Notes: a model not told the origin generated them from the sequence alone. A stretch of 64,000 nt of DNA from Agarilytica rhodophyticola (GCF_002157225.2 NZ_CP020038.1:3998501-4062500); one strand, 5' to 3'; positions 26,109 to 35,543 are shown, counted from the stretch's first letter. Translations and numbers: made by a program.

Positions 26109-26663
26109 CTAAACAATAAAGCTTCTTATTAGTTCTTGCTGTGCCCGCAGTCGATCTATCCCATTTTCGACTCTATCAATAAGAATTGCGCCTTCTAAGC
26201 CAGAGACTATAATTTTCGAAAGAGATTTAGGGCTTATCTGCGTGTTTAATTGATCTTTATGCTTCTCAAAAATATTACTCAACCAGTCTTCCACTTGATG
26301 GAAGTACTTTTGCAATAAATCTCTGCTACGGGAATCTAGAGTAATCACTTCCGCCGCCATCATGCCACACAAACAAAACTTATTCGCCTTTAAAACATCT
26401 TCGAATATCTCGATGAAAGCATCCACTTTTCCCTGTAATTTGGTCTCGCGCTGATCAATCTCCTGCAATAATTCATTAAATGTAATGGAATATTTATCAA
26501 TAATAGTGCAAGCAAGGTCTGATTTTTCTGGAAAATAATAGTGTACGCTTGATGATTTAACACCGACTTCGTCGCCAAGTGTGCGAAAGCTTAGATTGTG
26601 AAAGCCAGATTGTTGTACCGTAGCCGTTGCTACAGTTTCAAGTTTTGAACGTTTATCAGACAT
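26109..26663 (-). CDS. TetR/AcrR-family transcriptional regulator
   Basis: A 184-residue TetR-type repressor. The N-terminal helix-turn-helix is standard: SGFHNLSFRTLGDEVGVKSSSVHYYFPEKSDL (about residues 19-50). The C-terminal ligand domain is all-helical, with two cysteines (FCLCGMMAAEV) as often seen in regulators that sense electrophiles or oxidants. TAGGTAA precedes the ATG as ribosome site. It lies downstream of the glutathione transferase gene on the same strand. The operator at 27671-27688 over the transferase's -10 box makes that gene its most likely target, which fits a stress-response module for reactive carbonyls or electrophiles. Confidence 0.9.
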   Translation of the reverse strand: MSDKRSKLETVATATVQQSGFHNLSFRTLGDEVGVKSSSVHYYFPEKSDLACTIIDKYSITFNELLQEIDQRETKLQGKVDAFIEIFEDVLKANKFCLCGMMAAEVITLDSRSRDLLQKYFHQVEDWLSNIFEKHKDQLNTQISPKSLSKIIVSGLEGAILIDRVENGIDRLRAQQELIRSFIV

Positions 26664-26939
26664 CGATATTTACCTACAAATATATTATTCGTAAATAATT
26701 ATAACACCAACTGACTATTAATAGACCAAGTAATAGATCAAGCAACGTGGAAGTTATTCCTCCTATATATAGGTCAACCAGCCCAGCTTTGCGGCTAATG
26801 ATTTTATTCAGTCGAGATTGAGTATTTCGACATCAGCGGGATAATATTTACTGTGTTTAGTATCTTTTTACATCAATTTATATTTCTTTGCATGGCCTAG
26901 TGTTATTCGCCATCAAGTAGCTTTACTGGAAACTGAAAC

Positions 26940-26975
26940 ACAGCACATCTTAAGATAAAACTCAGGATGTGCTGT
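26940..26975 (-). terminator. Hairpin downstream of the glutathione transferase gene
   Basis: A perfect 10-bp stem (26940-26949 with 26966-26975; arm CAGCACATC / GATGTGCTG) begins 9 bases after the transferase stop on the minus strand. It has a 16-base loop and a modest T-rich tail. It would end that transcript before the regulator gene. Nothing else is visible in the 320-base spacer 26664-26983. Confidence 0.55.
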
Positions 26976-26983
26976 ACTCACAA

Positions 26984-27604
26984 TTAGCCTGCAATACTTG
27001 GTCGACTTGCCATACGTCCTTTCCAAGCAAGAAGGTTAGTGCATTCAGCAGGAACCTCCATTTTAACAAAATCAGCAAAAGCTAAACCCGCAAACAAGGT
27101 GATATCGGCCATTGAAAAATTTTCGCCAGCTACGTATTCATTGTTTGCCAATACTGAATCAAAGTAACGCATACCATCGAGCGCTCTCTCCTTTTGCTTG
27201 TTACCCCATTCAGCATTTTGATAAGTTTCAATATCTGGGCCCAAACCAGGAGTCGCATGGTGGAAATAAGCTCCAACAGCATCCAATACTCCCTGCTCTG
27301 CACGGCGCTGCATCATATGAACAACTGCACTCTCTTTAGCATCTTTACCTGTAAGACAGATACCATCGAATGTTTGATCAATATACTCGGTGATTGCAGT
27401 ACATTCTGAAATAGTTGTGCCGCAATCAAGCTCAAGCACAGGCACAGAAGCGCCGGGGTTTTTGGCCAAGAACTCAGGCTTACGATGCTCACCGCCAGGA
27501 ACGTCAACAGAGACAAATTCAACTTTATCAAATGCGCCTTTCTCAGCTAATGCGATACGAATACGAGCAGGATTAGGGAAACCCTCAAAATCATATATTT
27601 TCAT
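26984..27604 (-). CDS. Glutathione S-transferase family protein
   Basis: A 206-residue cytosolic glutathione transferase. The N-terminal thioredoxin-like domain contains the NPARIRIALAEKG helix and the cis-Pro glutathione-binding GASVPVLELDCGTTISECTAITEYID (about residues 51-77). The C-terminal helical domain has the N-capping box FSMADITLFAGL. The Ser/Tyr of classical sites is replaced by a Pro/Ala-rich start (FPNPAR), as in many bacterial beta/nu-like forms. GAGGAAAT precedes the ATG. A strong promoter with a TetR-type operator lies 67-109 bases upstream. It probably conjugates electrophiles, and the substrate is unknown. Confidence 0.92.
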   Translation of the reverse strand: MKIYDFEGFPNPARIRIALAEKGAFDKVEFVSVDVPGGEHRKPEFLAKNPGASVPVLELDCGTTISECTAITEYIDQTFDGICLTGKDAKESAVVHMMQRRAEQGVLDAVGAYFHHATPGLGPDIETYQNAEWGNKQKERALDGMRYFDSVLANNEYVAGENFSMADITLFAGLAFADFVKMEVPAECTNLLAWKGRMASRPSIAG

Positions 27605-27670
27605 TACATTTCCTCACTTTCGGTTATATGGTTTTCTGTTAAATATTTAAAATAAAGGGGTAAAAAAACT

Positions 27671-27713
27671 ATCTACTGATAGGTAGATTAATGCATGATG
27701 AATTGCTTGTCAA
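27671..27713 (-). promoter_or_regulatory. Promoter of the glutathione transferase gene with TetR-type operator
   Basis: On the minus strand a -35 box TTGACA (27713-27708), a 17-base spacer and a -10 box TAATCT (27690-27685) form a near-consensus sigma-70 promoter. The inverted repeat ATCTAC-N6-GTAGAT (27671-27688) overlaps the -10 box and start site. A dimeric repressor bound there would block transcription; the TetR protein at 26109-26663 is the obvious candidate. The rest of the spacer 27605-27909 shows no other feature. Confidence 0.65.
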
Positions 27714-27909
27714 GCAATCAGTTTTGAATCGAAGCAGGAAAGTTTAAATAACTATCTTAACCGTAAGTAAGGGTACGGATAGCGGTACAAGCGTTTATAT
27801 GCAGGGGTAAGTCGAGCGCAGGTAAAAGAAGTCGTAATAAAAGGCAAATAAGAGCTAAGCCACTGCCAAAGAGTAGCTTGAACATTGAGAAGTTAGCATA
27901 AGAGGGTTG

Positions 27910-28605
27910 TCAGTGATTAAGAGTAATACATGTTACAACTTGTTCATTTGGCAAGATATGGAAACTTCCTTGGACTAACATTCCTTTGGGAAGAACCTCC
28001 GCTAGAGTTTCATTGAGTTCAAACGAGACAGTATTAGCCATTCGATCTAGTTCAATAATTGACACAGCATCAAAGCCGAAATAGCGTCTAACGCTTCCGT
28101 AAGCGGCTTTGAAAAAAGCCTCTTTAACTGAGAAAGCCATAGTAAATAATATGGCTTTCTCTTCCGGGTTGCGACTAATTATCTGCAACTCCCGCTCATC
28201 TAAAATCTGTTCTTGAACATTATGCATAGTTTTAGCGCTAATTTTATCCTCAATATCAATACCAATTCCTAGAAATCTAGAAGAGCGATCGATAACAGCC
28301 ACCGCATGATTACTACAATGAGAGATAGAGCCAATCAGGCCTTGTGGCCATAGTGGCTCACGATTTTCACCAGTATCGATAAAAGAAGTTTCAATACCAA
28401 AACGTTTTAACGTTTTTATTGCACAATAGCGTCCAGCAAAATATTCTGATCGTCTTTTCAGTACTGACTTGGCGAGTCGATCAGGCATAACAACATTATG
28501 CGTTTCAAATAAATTGTCGTGAAACGATTCTCTATCAAAAATACAGTGATAAATTGACAAATTCTTATTGAACCAATCATGAAATTCCTGAGTGATAAAA
28601 AACAT
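27910..28605 (-). CDS. 4'-phosphopantetheinyl transferase, EntD/Sfp type
   Basis: A 231-residue phosphopantetheinyl transferase, which moves the 4'-phosphopantetheine arm from CoA to a Ser of carrier proteins in NRPS, PKS or fatty-acid systems. The three motifs are seen: IGSISHC (P1-like), GIGIDIED (Mg2+ site Asp and Glu), and FSVKEAFFKAAYG (catalytic Lys-Glu). RRSEYFAGRYCA near residue 55 is typical of the EntD group, linking it to siderophore-type systems. No carrier-protein gene is in the window; the only NRPS-like gene is the truncated one at 21270-22058. Its real partner must be elsewhere or lost. Confidence 0.92.
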   Translation of the reverse strand: MFFITQEFHDWFNKNLSIYHCIFDRESFHDNLFETHNVVMPDRLAKSVLKRRSEYFAGRYCAIKTLKRFGIETSFIDTGENREPLWPQGLIGSISHCSNHAVAVIDRSSRFLGIGIDIEDKISAKTMHNVQEQILDERELQIISRNPEEKAILFTMAFSVKEAFFKAAYGSVRRYFGFDAVSIIELDRMANTVSFELNETLAEVLPKGMLVQGSFHILPNEQVVTCITLNH

Positions 28606-28692
28606 ATTTTAACTATCTAGTTTATATAGTCTTATTATTCGTATTGCTTTCTACACACCGAAAGCGGTGAAGAGGATACTTTTAGACCTCGC

Positions 28693-29199
28693 CTAGTTTT
28701 TAGAGGTGAGGATGGTCTCAAAGGTCTTTTGCCATTGGCCATTGGCAAGTCTCTGTCCATACTCATTCCATTCACCATTTTTAAGACGCTGAAAAGTTAG
28801 TCGAAAGTCGCCAGCTTTATTTAGGCAAATAAATTTTTTATCATTCAAGGCACACTTAAAAGAACGGGGCTTACCTCCTGAGTACGGTGTATACCAATAG
28901 TGACCAGATTTCACATCGTAGTATATGACCGTATGCAAGGCGTAGGTTTGTTTACCATCACGCTCCCCTCTTGCATTTATTAATAGTAGCTTTTTGTCCA
29001 AGTCAAAACGAACATACTCGGTGTCATAATATGGCGTCTGTGACTTATCAGCACCATAAGATATACCCGGCCCCGCCCAATTGCCGACTAAAAAACTTAA
29101 GGCTTGGATTGCATTTTCTTCGCGCACCTCGTGCTCTTTTTGAGCATTTACATAGGTGTAAGGCAATAACGTAGCAAAAAAGAATAGCAGTCTTAACAT
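28693..29199 (-). CDS. Exported protein, lipocalin-like / DUF1579-type fold suspected
   Basis: A 168-residue exported protein. The GGGGAGGGGA ribosome site just before it fixes the start at ATG 29199 (MLRLLFFFATLLP...), giving a signal peptide ending at YVNAQ. The mature part begins AIQALSFLVGNWAGPGISYG, the opening typical of lipocalin-like or DUF1579-type proteins where a Trp-Gly pair starts the barrel. Beta strands follow (TYALHTVIYYDVKSGHYWYTPYSGG, FRLTFQRLKNGEWNEYGQ). There are no catalytic residues to point to. It could carry or bind a small ligand in the periplasm. It lies downstream of the TRAP binding protein gene but 150 bases away. Confidence 0.55.
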   Translation of the reverse strand: MLRLLFFFATLLPYTYVNAQKEHEVREENAIQALSFLVGNWAGPGISYGADKSQTPYYDTEYVRFDLDKKLLLINARGERDGKQTYALHTVIYYDVKSGHYWYTPYSGGKPRSFKCALNDKKFICLNKAGDFRLTFQRLKNGEWNEYGQRLANGQWQKTFETILTSKN

Positions 29200-29348
29200 A
29201 GTTCCCCTCCCCCTTAGAATGTGATATTCGATTATACACCTACACAACATACAATGCTAAAACCGAATAATAAAGAGTTAAGAAGACTAAATTTAGCAAA
29301 CATATTCAGTAGAAGAGTGTTATATAAAGAGGCTTTCAAAAAGATGGG

Positions 29349-30428
29349 TTAATTATTATCGCTGACGTCCTCATAGGCGCCATATATTTTATAATAGTCA
29401 TTAAATTGTTTTTTAAACTCCATTTTATCAGAAAAAAAACGTTGAAATGTTTTACTTTGTTTACTGTATTTATCATAAATAATTTCTGACTTTTGCTTCC
29501 ATACTTTTAAATCTTCTTCAGTCCATGCGCTAATCGTCACACCTTCCCTTTTAAATTGCTCTAGCGCTTGTATGTCCATTACCTTTCCTTGCAAAGTCGT
29601 AGTTAATGCAAAAGCTTGCATGGCTGTTTCTAGGATGGCCCGTATATCTTTAGGAAGACTTTCAAAAGAAGACTTATTTATTAGGAAATCACCGAGAACA
29701 GAAGGCTGCCATATTGCTGGGGCAATGATATGGTCAGCTTTCATTTTTTTTGCGTGATGAAACTCCATCTTTATGGTTGCACTGGGCACCGTCCATTCAA
29801 CACCGTGCAACCTACCCGATTCAAAGGCTTTTTTAATATCAGCACTAGGAATAGTAACTGTCCTAATCCCAGGAGCGGCTAGTCGCAAAGTCTCATTAGG
29901 AATACCAGGACCAATCCGCACAGATTTACCTTTTAAGTCATCTAGACCTTTAATTTCTTTTTGGGTAATTAAACCAAGTTCCATGCCTGCCCACCAAGCA
30001 GGTCGCCAAAGTATGCCATCTTTGCTTGTCAATTCGTTGGCGTATTTAGTGCCGTTACCTACAAAAAACCACATCATAGAAGCATCAATATTCATAAATC
30101 CATAAGGGCCAGATTGCAAGGCATTCCACGCGATATCTGAGCCCTGCCACCAATTAGGCCATCCCACTGCCATCTGAACTTTGTTATGTTTGATGGCATT
30201 ATAAATACCGGGGCCTTTCGACTTACGTTCAATACTATCACCTGGAATAGTGATGATAGACAGGCGACCATTCGTCATAGTTTTGATGTTTTTTGCAAAT
30301 CTCTGTACCGCAATATAATCGGGATTAGCTTCTGGAGCCTGAGACTGGAGATGCCATACAATCTGTTGGCTAGCGTAAACGTGGTTTATAGATATGAATA
30401 ATATCAGAGTAAGCAAGAATATTTTCAT
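29349..30428 (-). CDS. TRAP-type solute-binding protein (DctP family), orphan
   Basis: A 359-residue periplasmic binding protein of the TRAP DctP/TakP family, with a signal peptide ending at VYASQ. The family signature is visible: WHLQSQAPEANPDYIAVQRFAKNIKTMTNGRLSI, then LKGKSVRIGPGIPNETLR (the Arg in VRIGP normally clamps the carboxylate), then the DIKKAFESGRLHGVEWTVPS segment. TakP-like WPNWWQG and PAWWAG patches suggest a 2-oxo acid or similar ligand, and divalent metal may assist. No dctQ or dctM membrane genes are present. It is divergent from a GGDEF-EAL sensor with an extracytoplasmic domain, so it may serve that sensor. Confidence 0.9.
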   Translation of the reverse strand: MKIFLLTLILFISINHVYASQQIVWHLQSQAPEANPDYIAVQRFAKNIKTMTNGRLSIITIPGDSIERKSKGPGIYNAIKHNKVQMAVGWPNWWQGSDIAWNALQSGPYGFMNIDASMMWFFVGNGTKYANELTSKDGILWRPAWWAGMELGLITQKEIKGLDDLKGKSVRIGPGIPNETLRLAAPGIRTVTIPSADIKKAFESGRLHGVEWTVPSATIKMEFHHAKKMKADHIIAPAIWQPSVLGDFLINKSSFESLPKDIRAILETAMQAFALTTTLQGKVMDIQALEQFKREGVTISAWTEEDLKVWKQKSEIIYDKYSKQSKTFQRFFSDKMEFKKQFNDYYKIYGAYEDVSDNN

Positions 30429-30746
30429 AGAACGAAGCTGTTTCGGAGCATCTCCACCAGTATTTCAATAGTTTTCTAAGTACCTAATGCTACGTACAGC
30501 TATTCTTATACTACTTTTCTCATAGCAGTTCATATAATTATAGCGAACACACAGGTAATAGTTACTAAATAGTTATTAACTAGCGCCTAAAACAACGTTT
30601 TTCTGTAAATACGTAGTTTTTACGGTAACAAATAAGAAATCTTAACTATTTATAACTTTCTTATAAACATTTCTTATATTTACTTTCATACTCTAAATAA
30701 TTCAAAAGCATATTTTTGTTCTACTATTTTTTAATATAGTTAACGA
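30429..30746. other. Divergent promoter region, TRAP binding protein / GGDEF-EAL
   Basis: This 318-base AT-rich spacer separates the divergent genes and must contain both promoters. I see no clear palindromic operator or conserved element. Confidence 0.3.
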
Positions 30747-32921
30747 TTGGTCTTCAATGTGCTTATTTCCTTGAATGAAAATATAGGAATTCGTCTATTA
30801 CGCCATGTATTTGGGTGGTACTTTGTCATTGCTTTACTTGTAACGAGTGTACAATTGATCTCTGAATATTTGAATGTAAAAAAAAGCATATTCAATGAAC
30901 TATCTAATCTTGGTGAAACACTCGAAAACAGTTTGGCTCAGTCTATATGGAATTTTGATGTTGATCAGATGGAAGCCACCCTACAAGGTGTAAAAAAAAT
31001 CAGCATAGTCACAGGAATAAAAGTAACAGATACAGAAGGCAATCTATTTACTGTCGATGGCAATATCGTTAACGATGATATTCTAATATCTTTTACCGAA
31101 CATCAAGGTGATTTTGGGCAAGGAAATGTTTATGAAATAAGTTATAAAGAAGACACGCAGACAAAGACAATATTTCAATATAAGTTTCCTATTAAAGATA
31201 ATTTTAGTTCAGATAAAAACGCAGTTATAGGTTATTGTTATATTTACTCTCATCATTCTTCTATTATCTCACGTGTAAAATATGGTTTTTTCATCATCAT
31301 TATCAATTCGTTGATAAAAACTTTTGCATTGTGGTTGATATTCTTGTTTTTCATCAAGCGAATTATATCTGAGCCACTTGACCTACTTAATCAAGCCACC
31401 CAGAGATTGATACCGAACGAAGCGGGAAAAATAGAAGAAGAGCATAAACTAGAGAGAATTTATCACTCTGGATTTAACGACGAGATCCACAGTTTGACCG
31501 ATAGCTTTTTAAAAATGAAAAATGCTATTATCGATAAGATAAATATTATTGAAAAGCAAAATCTGACGCTGGAACAGAGAGTTTTAGAAAGAACATCAAC
31601 AATAGAAAAAATAAACAAAGAACTCAAGCATCTCTCTTTACATGACCCTTTGACTGGCCTTCCAAATCGAAACCTTTTTCATGATCGTATTGAACACCTT
31701 CTTCACTCCGCCCAAAGAGAAGAATTTTGCTTCGCAGTCGCCAGCATTGACTTACGGAAATTTAAAGAGATTAACGACACCTTTGGTCATCAAGCTGGCG
31801 ATGCAGTATTAAAGGAATTATCTCGAAGAATGAACCAATCAATGCGTGATGCCGACACCATAGCTCGTATGGGGGGCGATGAGTTTGCGATGTTGCTGCA
31901 AAATATTGACAAAACTTCGATTGAACATGTTGGCAAAAGAATTGTGAATTGCGCTTACGACCCCATAGCATACGAAAGCGAAAGTATATTTTCTGGCATT
32001 AATGTGGGTGTTGCTATATATCCAGATCATGGAAATGATGCTAGCTCATTATTTCGAAATGCAGATATGGCAATGTATCAAGCCAAAAAAAATGAAGATG
32101 GTTTTGCCCTTTATAATACACAAGTAAACTATGAGATACACCGGCGAGAAATAATCTCGAAAGATCTAGAACATGCTATTCATAACAATCAGTTAATTAT
32201 ATATTATCAACCTATCATCGTGAGCTCTACGCGAGAAGTCAAGGGTATTGAGGCCTTATTGAGGTGGAACCATCCAGATCTGGGGTTTATACCTCCTGAT
32301 GAATTTATTGCTATTGCAGAACGATCGTCTTTAATTAAAACAATTACCGAATGGGTAATGAAACAAAGTCTAAAAGACGCTGAAAAGCTTAAGGCACAGG
32401 GATACGAGCTTAAAATATCCATCAATTTATCTGGTCGCCTGCTCAATGATGTGAATTTCTTCGAGAAATTAGGCGACATCCTAAATCAATACAGCTTCCC
32501 CAGAGAAAATATTACACTAGAACTGACAGAATCATGTACAACAAAAAACCCTCAACAAACTATCGATGCCCTGAAAAAAATTAAACCTTTAGGTGTCAAG
32601 CTTTCAATGGACGATTTTGGCACCGGTTATTCTTCTTTTTCTTATCTAGTTCGATTACCAATCGATGAGTTAAAAATTGATCGAAGCTTCTTACGCGACT
32701 TCAATGATAACGGCGGGATAGTAATAGAAGCAATTATTTTGCTCTCACATCGCTTAGGACTAACCGTTGTGGCCGAAGGTATAGAGGATGAAAATGTTTT
32801 ACGTATCGTGGAAAGCTACGGTTGCGATTATATACAAGGATACTATTTTTCTCGGCCAATTGGCTTTGACCAATTAGTAGTATGGCTCGATAACTTTAAT
32901 TCTAGCGCCGAAGCCATCTGA
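30747..32921 (+). CDS. Membrane-bound GGDEF-EAL cyclic-di-GMP enzyme
   Basis: A 724-residue sensor with cyclic-di-GMP domains. One membrane span (about 20-40), a periplasmic sensing domain (about 41-175), a second span (about 178-202), a HAMP-like linker and coiled coil (NLTLEQRVLERTSTIEKINKEL), a GGDEF domain with intact GGDEF around residue 375, and an EAL domain beginning IEALLRW around residue 502. The EAL catalytic set looks complete (EALLRW, NLSG, ELTES, DDFGTGYSS, KIDRSF, VAEGIED). Both synthesis and hydrolysis are possible by sequence. No ATG fits: starts are TTG 30747, GTG 30759 or TTG 30771, all giving a complete first helix. The divergent orphan TRAP binding protein may deliver the signal to the periplasmic domain. 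Confidence 0.92.
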   Translation: MVFNVLISLNENIGIRLLRHVFGWYFVIALLVTSVQLISEYLNVKKSIFNELSNLGETLENSLAQSIWNFDVDQMEATLQGVKKISIVTGIKVTDTEGNLFTVDGNIVNDDILISFTEHQGDFGQGNVYEISYKEDTQTKTIFQYKFPIKDNFSSDKNAVIGYCYIYSHHSSIISRVKYGFFIIIINSLIKTFALWLIFLFFIKRIISEPLDLLNQATQRLIPNEAGKIEEEHKLERIYHSGFNDEIHSLTDSFLKMKNAIIDKINIIEKQNLTLEQRVLERTSTIEKINKELKHLSLHDPLTGLPNRNLFHDRIEHLLHSAQREEFCFAVASIDLRKFKEINDTFGHQAGDAVLKELSRRMNQSMRDADTIARMGGDEFAMLLQNIDKTSIEHVGKRIVNCAYDPIAYESESIFSGINVGVAIYPDHGNDASSLFRNADMAMYQAKKNEDGFALYNTQVNYEIHRREIISKDLEHAIHNNQLIIYYQPIIVSSTREVKGIEALLRWNHPDLGFIPPDEFIAIAERSSLIKTITEWVMKQSLKDAEKLKAQGYELKISINLSGRLLNDVNFFEKLGDILNQYSFPRENITLELTESCTTKNPQQTIDALKKIKPLGVKLSMDDFGTGYSSFSYLVRLPIDELKIDRSFLRDFNDNGGIVIEAIILLSHRLGLTVVAEGIEDENVLRIVESYGCDYIQGYYFSRPIGFDQLVVWLDNFNSSAEAI

Positions 32922-33150
32922 TAGATCGATATTTCATTTTCAAATATCTCATTAGTGATAAATATGATCTTTGGCAATTCAGTAATTTTTTAAGCCCATT
33001 TTTACACCAAAGCCTAATACCACCTTAAAAAATAGCGAACATTTATATTCGATATGTGTTTTCTGTCTATAGATCACCTAAAGATGAACTTTAATTGATA
33101 ATTCGATACTTAATAGGTAAATATGAATCGTCATTTATTGGATTATAAAA

Positions 33151-33465
33151 ATGAAGCATTTACAGTCCTATAGACCAGTAGAATCAGATCGAGAAGGCAA
33201 TGCCATATTTAAGAGGAACAGCGATTTTATCGCTAACAGAATAATTAAGAATTTTAGTAAGATAGTTCCTGTTGTAATTACAACGTCAATAATGGCAGCT
33301 GTTGTCTCAGTTTTATTTAGCGCTTTTTTATATCAATTAGTGGTCTTAAGTGGAATTTCTGCTGATTGGATAAAACTAATAAAGAATATGATATTGTTTC
33401 TATTCTTTATCTCATTTCCAATTATATTGTTTCTTCATTTTCCATTATTTAAAGAAAAGGTTTAA
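33151..33465 (+). CDS. Small membrane protein, unknown function
   Basis: A 104-residue protein I do not recognise. A charged N-terminal part (YRPVESDREGNAIFKRNSDF) precedes two hydrophobic spans (about 38-62 and 73-95), with a basic C-terminus. The ribosome site is weak. It stands alone between the GGDEF-EAL gene and an opposing lipoprotein gene. Confidence 0.45.
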   Translation: MKHLQSYRPVESDREGNAIFKRNSDFIANRIIKNFSKIVPVVITTSIMAAVVSVLFSAFLYQLVVLSGISADWIKLIKNMILFLFFISFPIILFLHFPLFKEKV

Positions 33466-33565
33466 GCAATCAAATTTCACTAGAAAGAATACTTAAAGCT
33501 ACTCAATCTAGTGATAACACACTTTATATACGATCTGCTTTACTAGAAGTGGCCAAGCACTGCCT

Positions 33566-34171
33566 TCAATATAAAGATATCATTTCTCCCACCAGAAAAT
33601 GTGCAGTTTTATTAAGTAATTCTTCGATAACTTCAGCATCACTTTTTACATGTTCCAATGGCGCTGAAGGTGGATTTGACGCAACTTCTTTATAGTCCTC
33701 AGGATATTTTAAAGTTCTTTTTTGTCCATCGCTTATAATAACAAGATGCAATTGCGGGAGAACATTATCTCTATTTTCTGAGGAGGAAAGAAAGCCGTAG
33801 CGCTGAATAACAATCTCCGTTTTGGGGGGGTATTTGATTGATGTTTTTGCAAGTTGTTCTTGCAAAATACGCTCAATATTCACCTGCCCCGCTTTCGCAC
33901 GCTCATCAATTTCTTTTCCTATACCCTCATCAATAGCGATACCTACCGCAATTCCAGTTGGCCCCAGGGTAGACATTAGCATCATTCCTGCACCCGCCCC
34001 TTTACCGGAAAAGCGTATCCTATTAGGGTCTTCGACTATAATTGAGAATTGTTGAGAAGGAAGTCCTGTTTGCGTGGAGCACGACAAAGCAATGAAACTT
34101 AATAGAGAAATTACCAGTATCCCCGTCCTACTTTTTTGAAAACAAAGCTTCCCTACTTTTAAAAAAGCCAT
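33566..34171 (-). CDS. Predicted lipoprotein, unknown function
   Basis: A 201-residue lipoprotein. The ATG at 34171 is fixed by a GTGGAGGA ribosome site; an in-frame GTG at 34183 is inside that site. The signal ends with lipobox FIALSC. The mature part has a glycine-rich hydrophobic patch (GKGAGAGMMLMSTLGPTGIAVGIAIDEGIG), recalling glycine-zipper envelope lipoproteins, then a beta-rich domain (TEIVIQRYGFLSSS, LPQLHLVIISDG). The C-terminus is helical. The 50-base gap to the upstream metallo-hydrolase gene suggests co-transcription with it. Function unknown. Confidence 0.6.
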   Translation of the reverse strand: MAFLKVGKLCFQKSRTGILVISLLSFIALSCSTQTGLPSQQFSIIVEDPNRIRFSGKGAGAGMMLMSTLGPTGIAVGIAIDEGIGKEIDERAKAGQVNIERILQEQLAKTSIKYPPKTEIVIQRYGFLSSSENRDNVLPQLHLVIISDGQKRTLKYPEDYKEVASNPPSAPLEHVKSDAEVIEELLNKTAHFLVGEMISLY

Positions 34172-34220
34172 ACTATCCTCCACATCTTATTGATTTGGCA
34201 CGCTACAGTTTATATAGAAA

Positions 34221-35174
34221 TTACTTTACGGGTATTTTATCACCGTCTTTTGCCAATAAAGCAGTGCTTTTAATAGCTTTACTTACTATATCAGCATTTG
34301 CACTAAGATTTTTAAGACTGCGTTTCATAAAATGAGCCAGCACTACTTTTTTAGCCTTTGAGTTTTTGGCAATTACTGCTAAATCCTCGGGTACCATATG
34401 CAGAGCCTGCACAGGCTCTGGAGCACCTACTTCAATTGGCATATTAAGTACAAGTAGATCCACGTCTTTAACAAACTTAGCAATTGCATCGCGGGCTTTT
34501 GAACCACTATCCCCCATAAAAGCAAGGTGACAACCTCCGATATTCACCTTCCACGCCACAGATGGCAAAGCGCCATGACTTGTAGGTAGACTGGATACTA
34601 TTAAATTTTTGTTTACCGTAAAATTTTGGCTTTTCTCAGCGGGTGCAGACTGCGTGCGAAAGTTATAACTATAAGGTGCTTCATATTCTGGGAGGTGGCG
34701 ATGTAAATACGGATAGAGGCCATCTTTTTTATCGAGTATTTGCTTAATGTAGCTTTCCATACTCGGCAGATGCTCGTTGCCCCACGGACCAAATAGCTGA
34801 AGATCTTCTGCACGGCCAGTAAAAAATGAGCCTTTTACATATACCGGAAGATCGTTGACATGATCCACATGTAAATGAGTGATAAGAACCGCCTGAACAT
34901 CATTAAACTTAAGAGACATTCGTTCAAACTCGCGACTGGTTCCCATTCCTGTATCAACCAACACTCGCGCCTTATCTTCCAATAAAATAGCAAAGCCAGA
35001 GCTATTGCGGCCGTCGTCCAGTTCCGGGCCACCACTACCTAAAACAGCTAAAGATACTGGATCACATTGATGAGCGGCATTAACCGAAATCGGAAGAATA
35101 TAAAGCACTGCAGCATAAAGGATAATTTTAGTTCGAGACAGAAACTTCGTGAAAAGTATTTGCGATATTTGCAT
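34221..35174 (-). CDS. Exported metallo-beta-lactamase-fold hydrolase
   Basis: A 317-residue exported MBL-fold enzyme. The ATG at 35174 follows a TAGGAATT ribosome site and gives a signal peptide ending at ISVNAAH; an open frame upstream to 35231 is not needed. The zinc motif THLHVDHVNDLP (HxHxDH) lies about 100 residues in, preceded by VLVDTGMGTSREF (metal-loop Asp). Later ligands are TSHG, FMGDSG and AHFMKR. The arrangement resembles arylsulfatase/tRNase Z-like MBL proteins (LAVLGSGGPELDDGRNSSG start). A periplasmic phosphodiesterase or lactonase is possible. The substrate is unknown. Confidence 0.85.
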   Translation of the reverse strand: MQISQILFTKFLSRTKIILYAAVLYILPISVNAAHQCDPVSLAVLGSGGPELDDGRNSSGFAILLEDKARVLVDTGMGTSREFERMSLKFNDVQAVLITHLHVDHVNDLPVYVKGSFFTGRAEDLQLFGPWGNEHLPSMESYIKQILDKKDGLYPYLHRHLPEYEAPYSYNFRTQSAPAEKSQNFTVNKNLIVSSLPTSHGALPSVAWKVNIGGCHLAFMGDSGSKARDAIAKFVKDVDLLVLNMPIEVGAPEPVQALHMVPEDLAVIAKNSKAKKVVLAHFMKRSLKNLSANADIVSKAIKSTALLAKDGDKIPVK

Positions 35175-35543
35175 ATAATTCCTAGGAGTATATTGGTTGT
35201 TTTGCAAGCACAGGTGAATATTCGCAGACAATTGATATCGGCCAGGCAGTTAGCCTTTGATCATTGGGATAATCGAATAGCGCGATTTACGGTGTTTGAA
35301 TATAGATGACTGTCTCAGGGAAAGCAACGCTCTTATATGGATAAGTTTATATAATGCGCCAAGAGAAATCGATAAAATCAACAACAGGATCCAAGTAAAA
35401 GAGCGCTCTTAGGTAACTTGCGTAACAATGTGATCCATCCTCGGCAGACAAATTCGCATTAAACAAAAGCAATGCGGCAATATCAGTCTGTTATTGCGTG
35501 TACCGAACCTTAAATCGCTAGGATATTTTACACGCGAACCTAG
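35175..35543. other. Spacer with no recognisable feature
   Basis: A 369-base stretch upstream of the metallo-hydrolase gene. A short plus-strand open frame at 35067-35309 is antisense to that gene and has no supporting features. I see no RNA gene or repeat. Confidence 0.3.
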
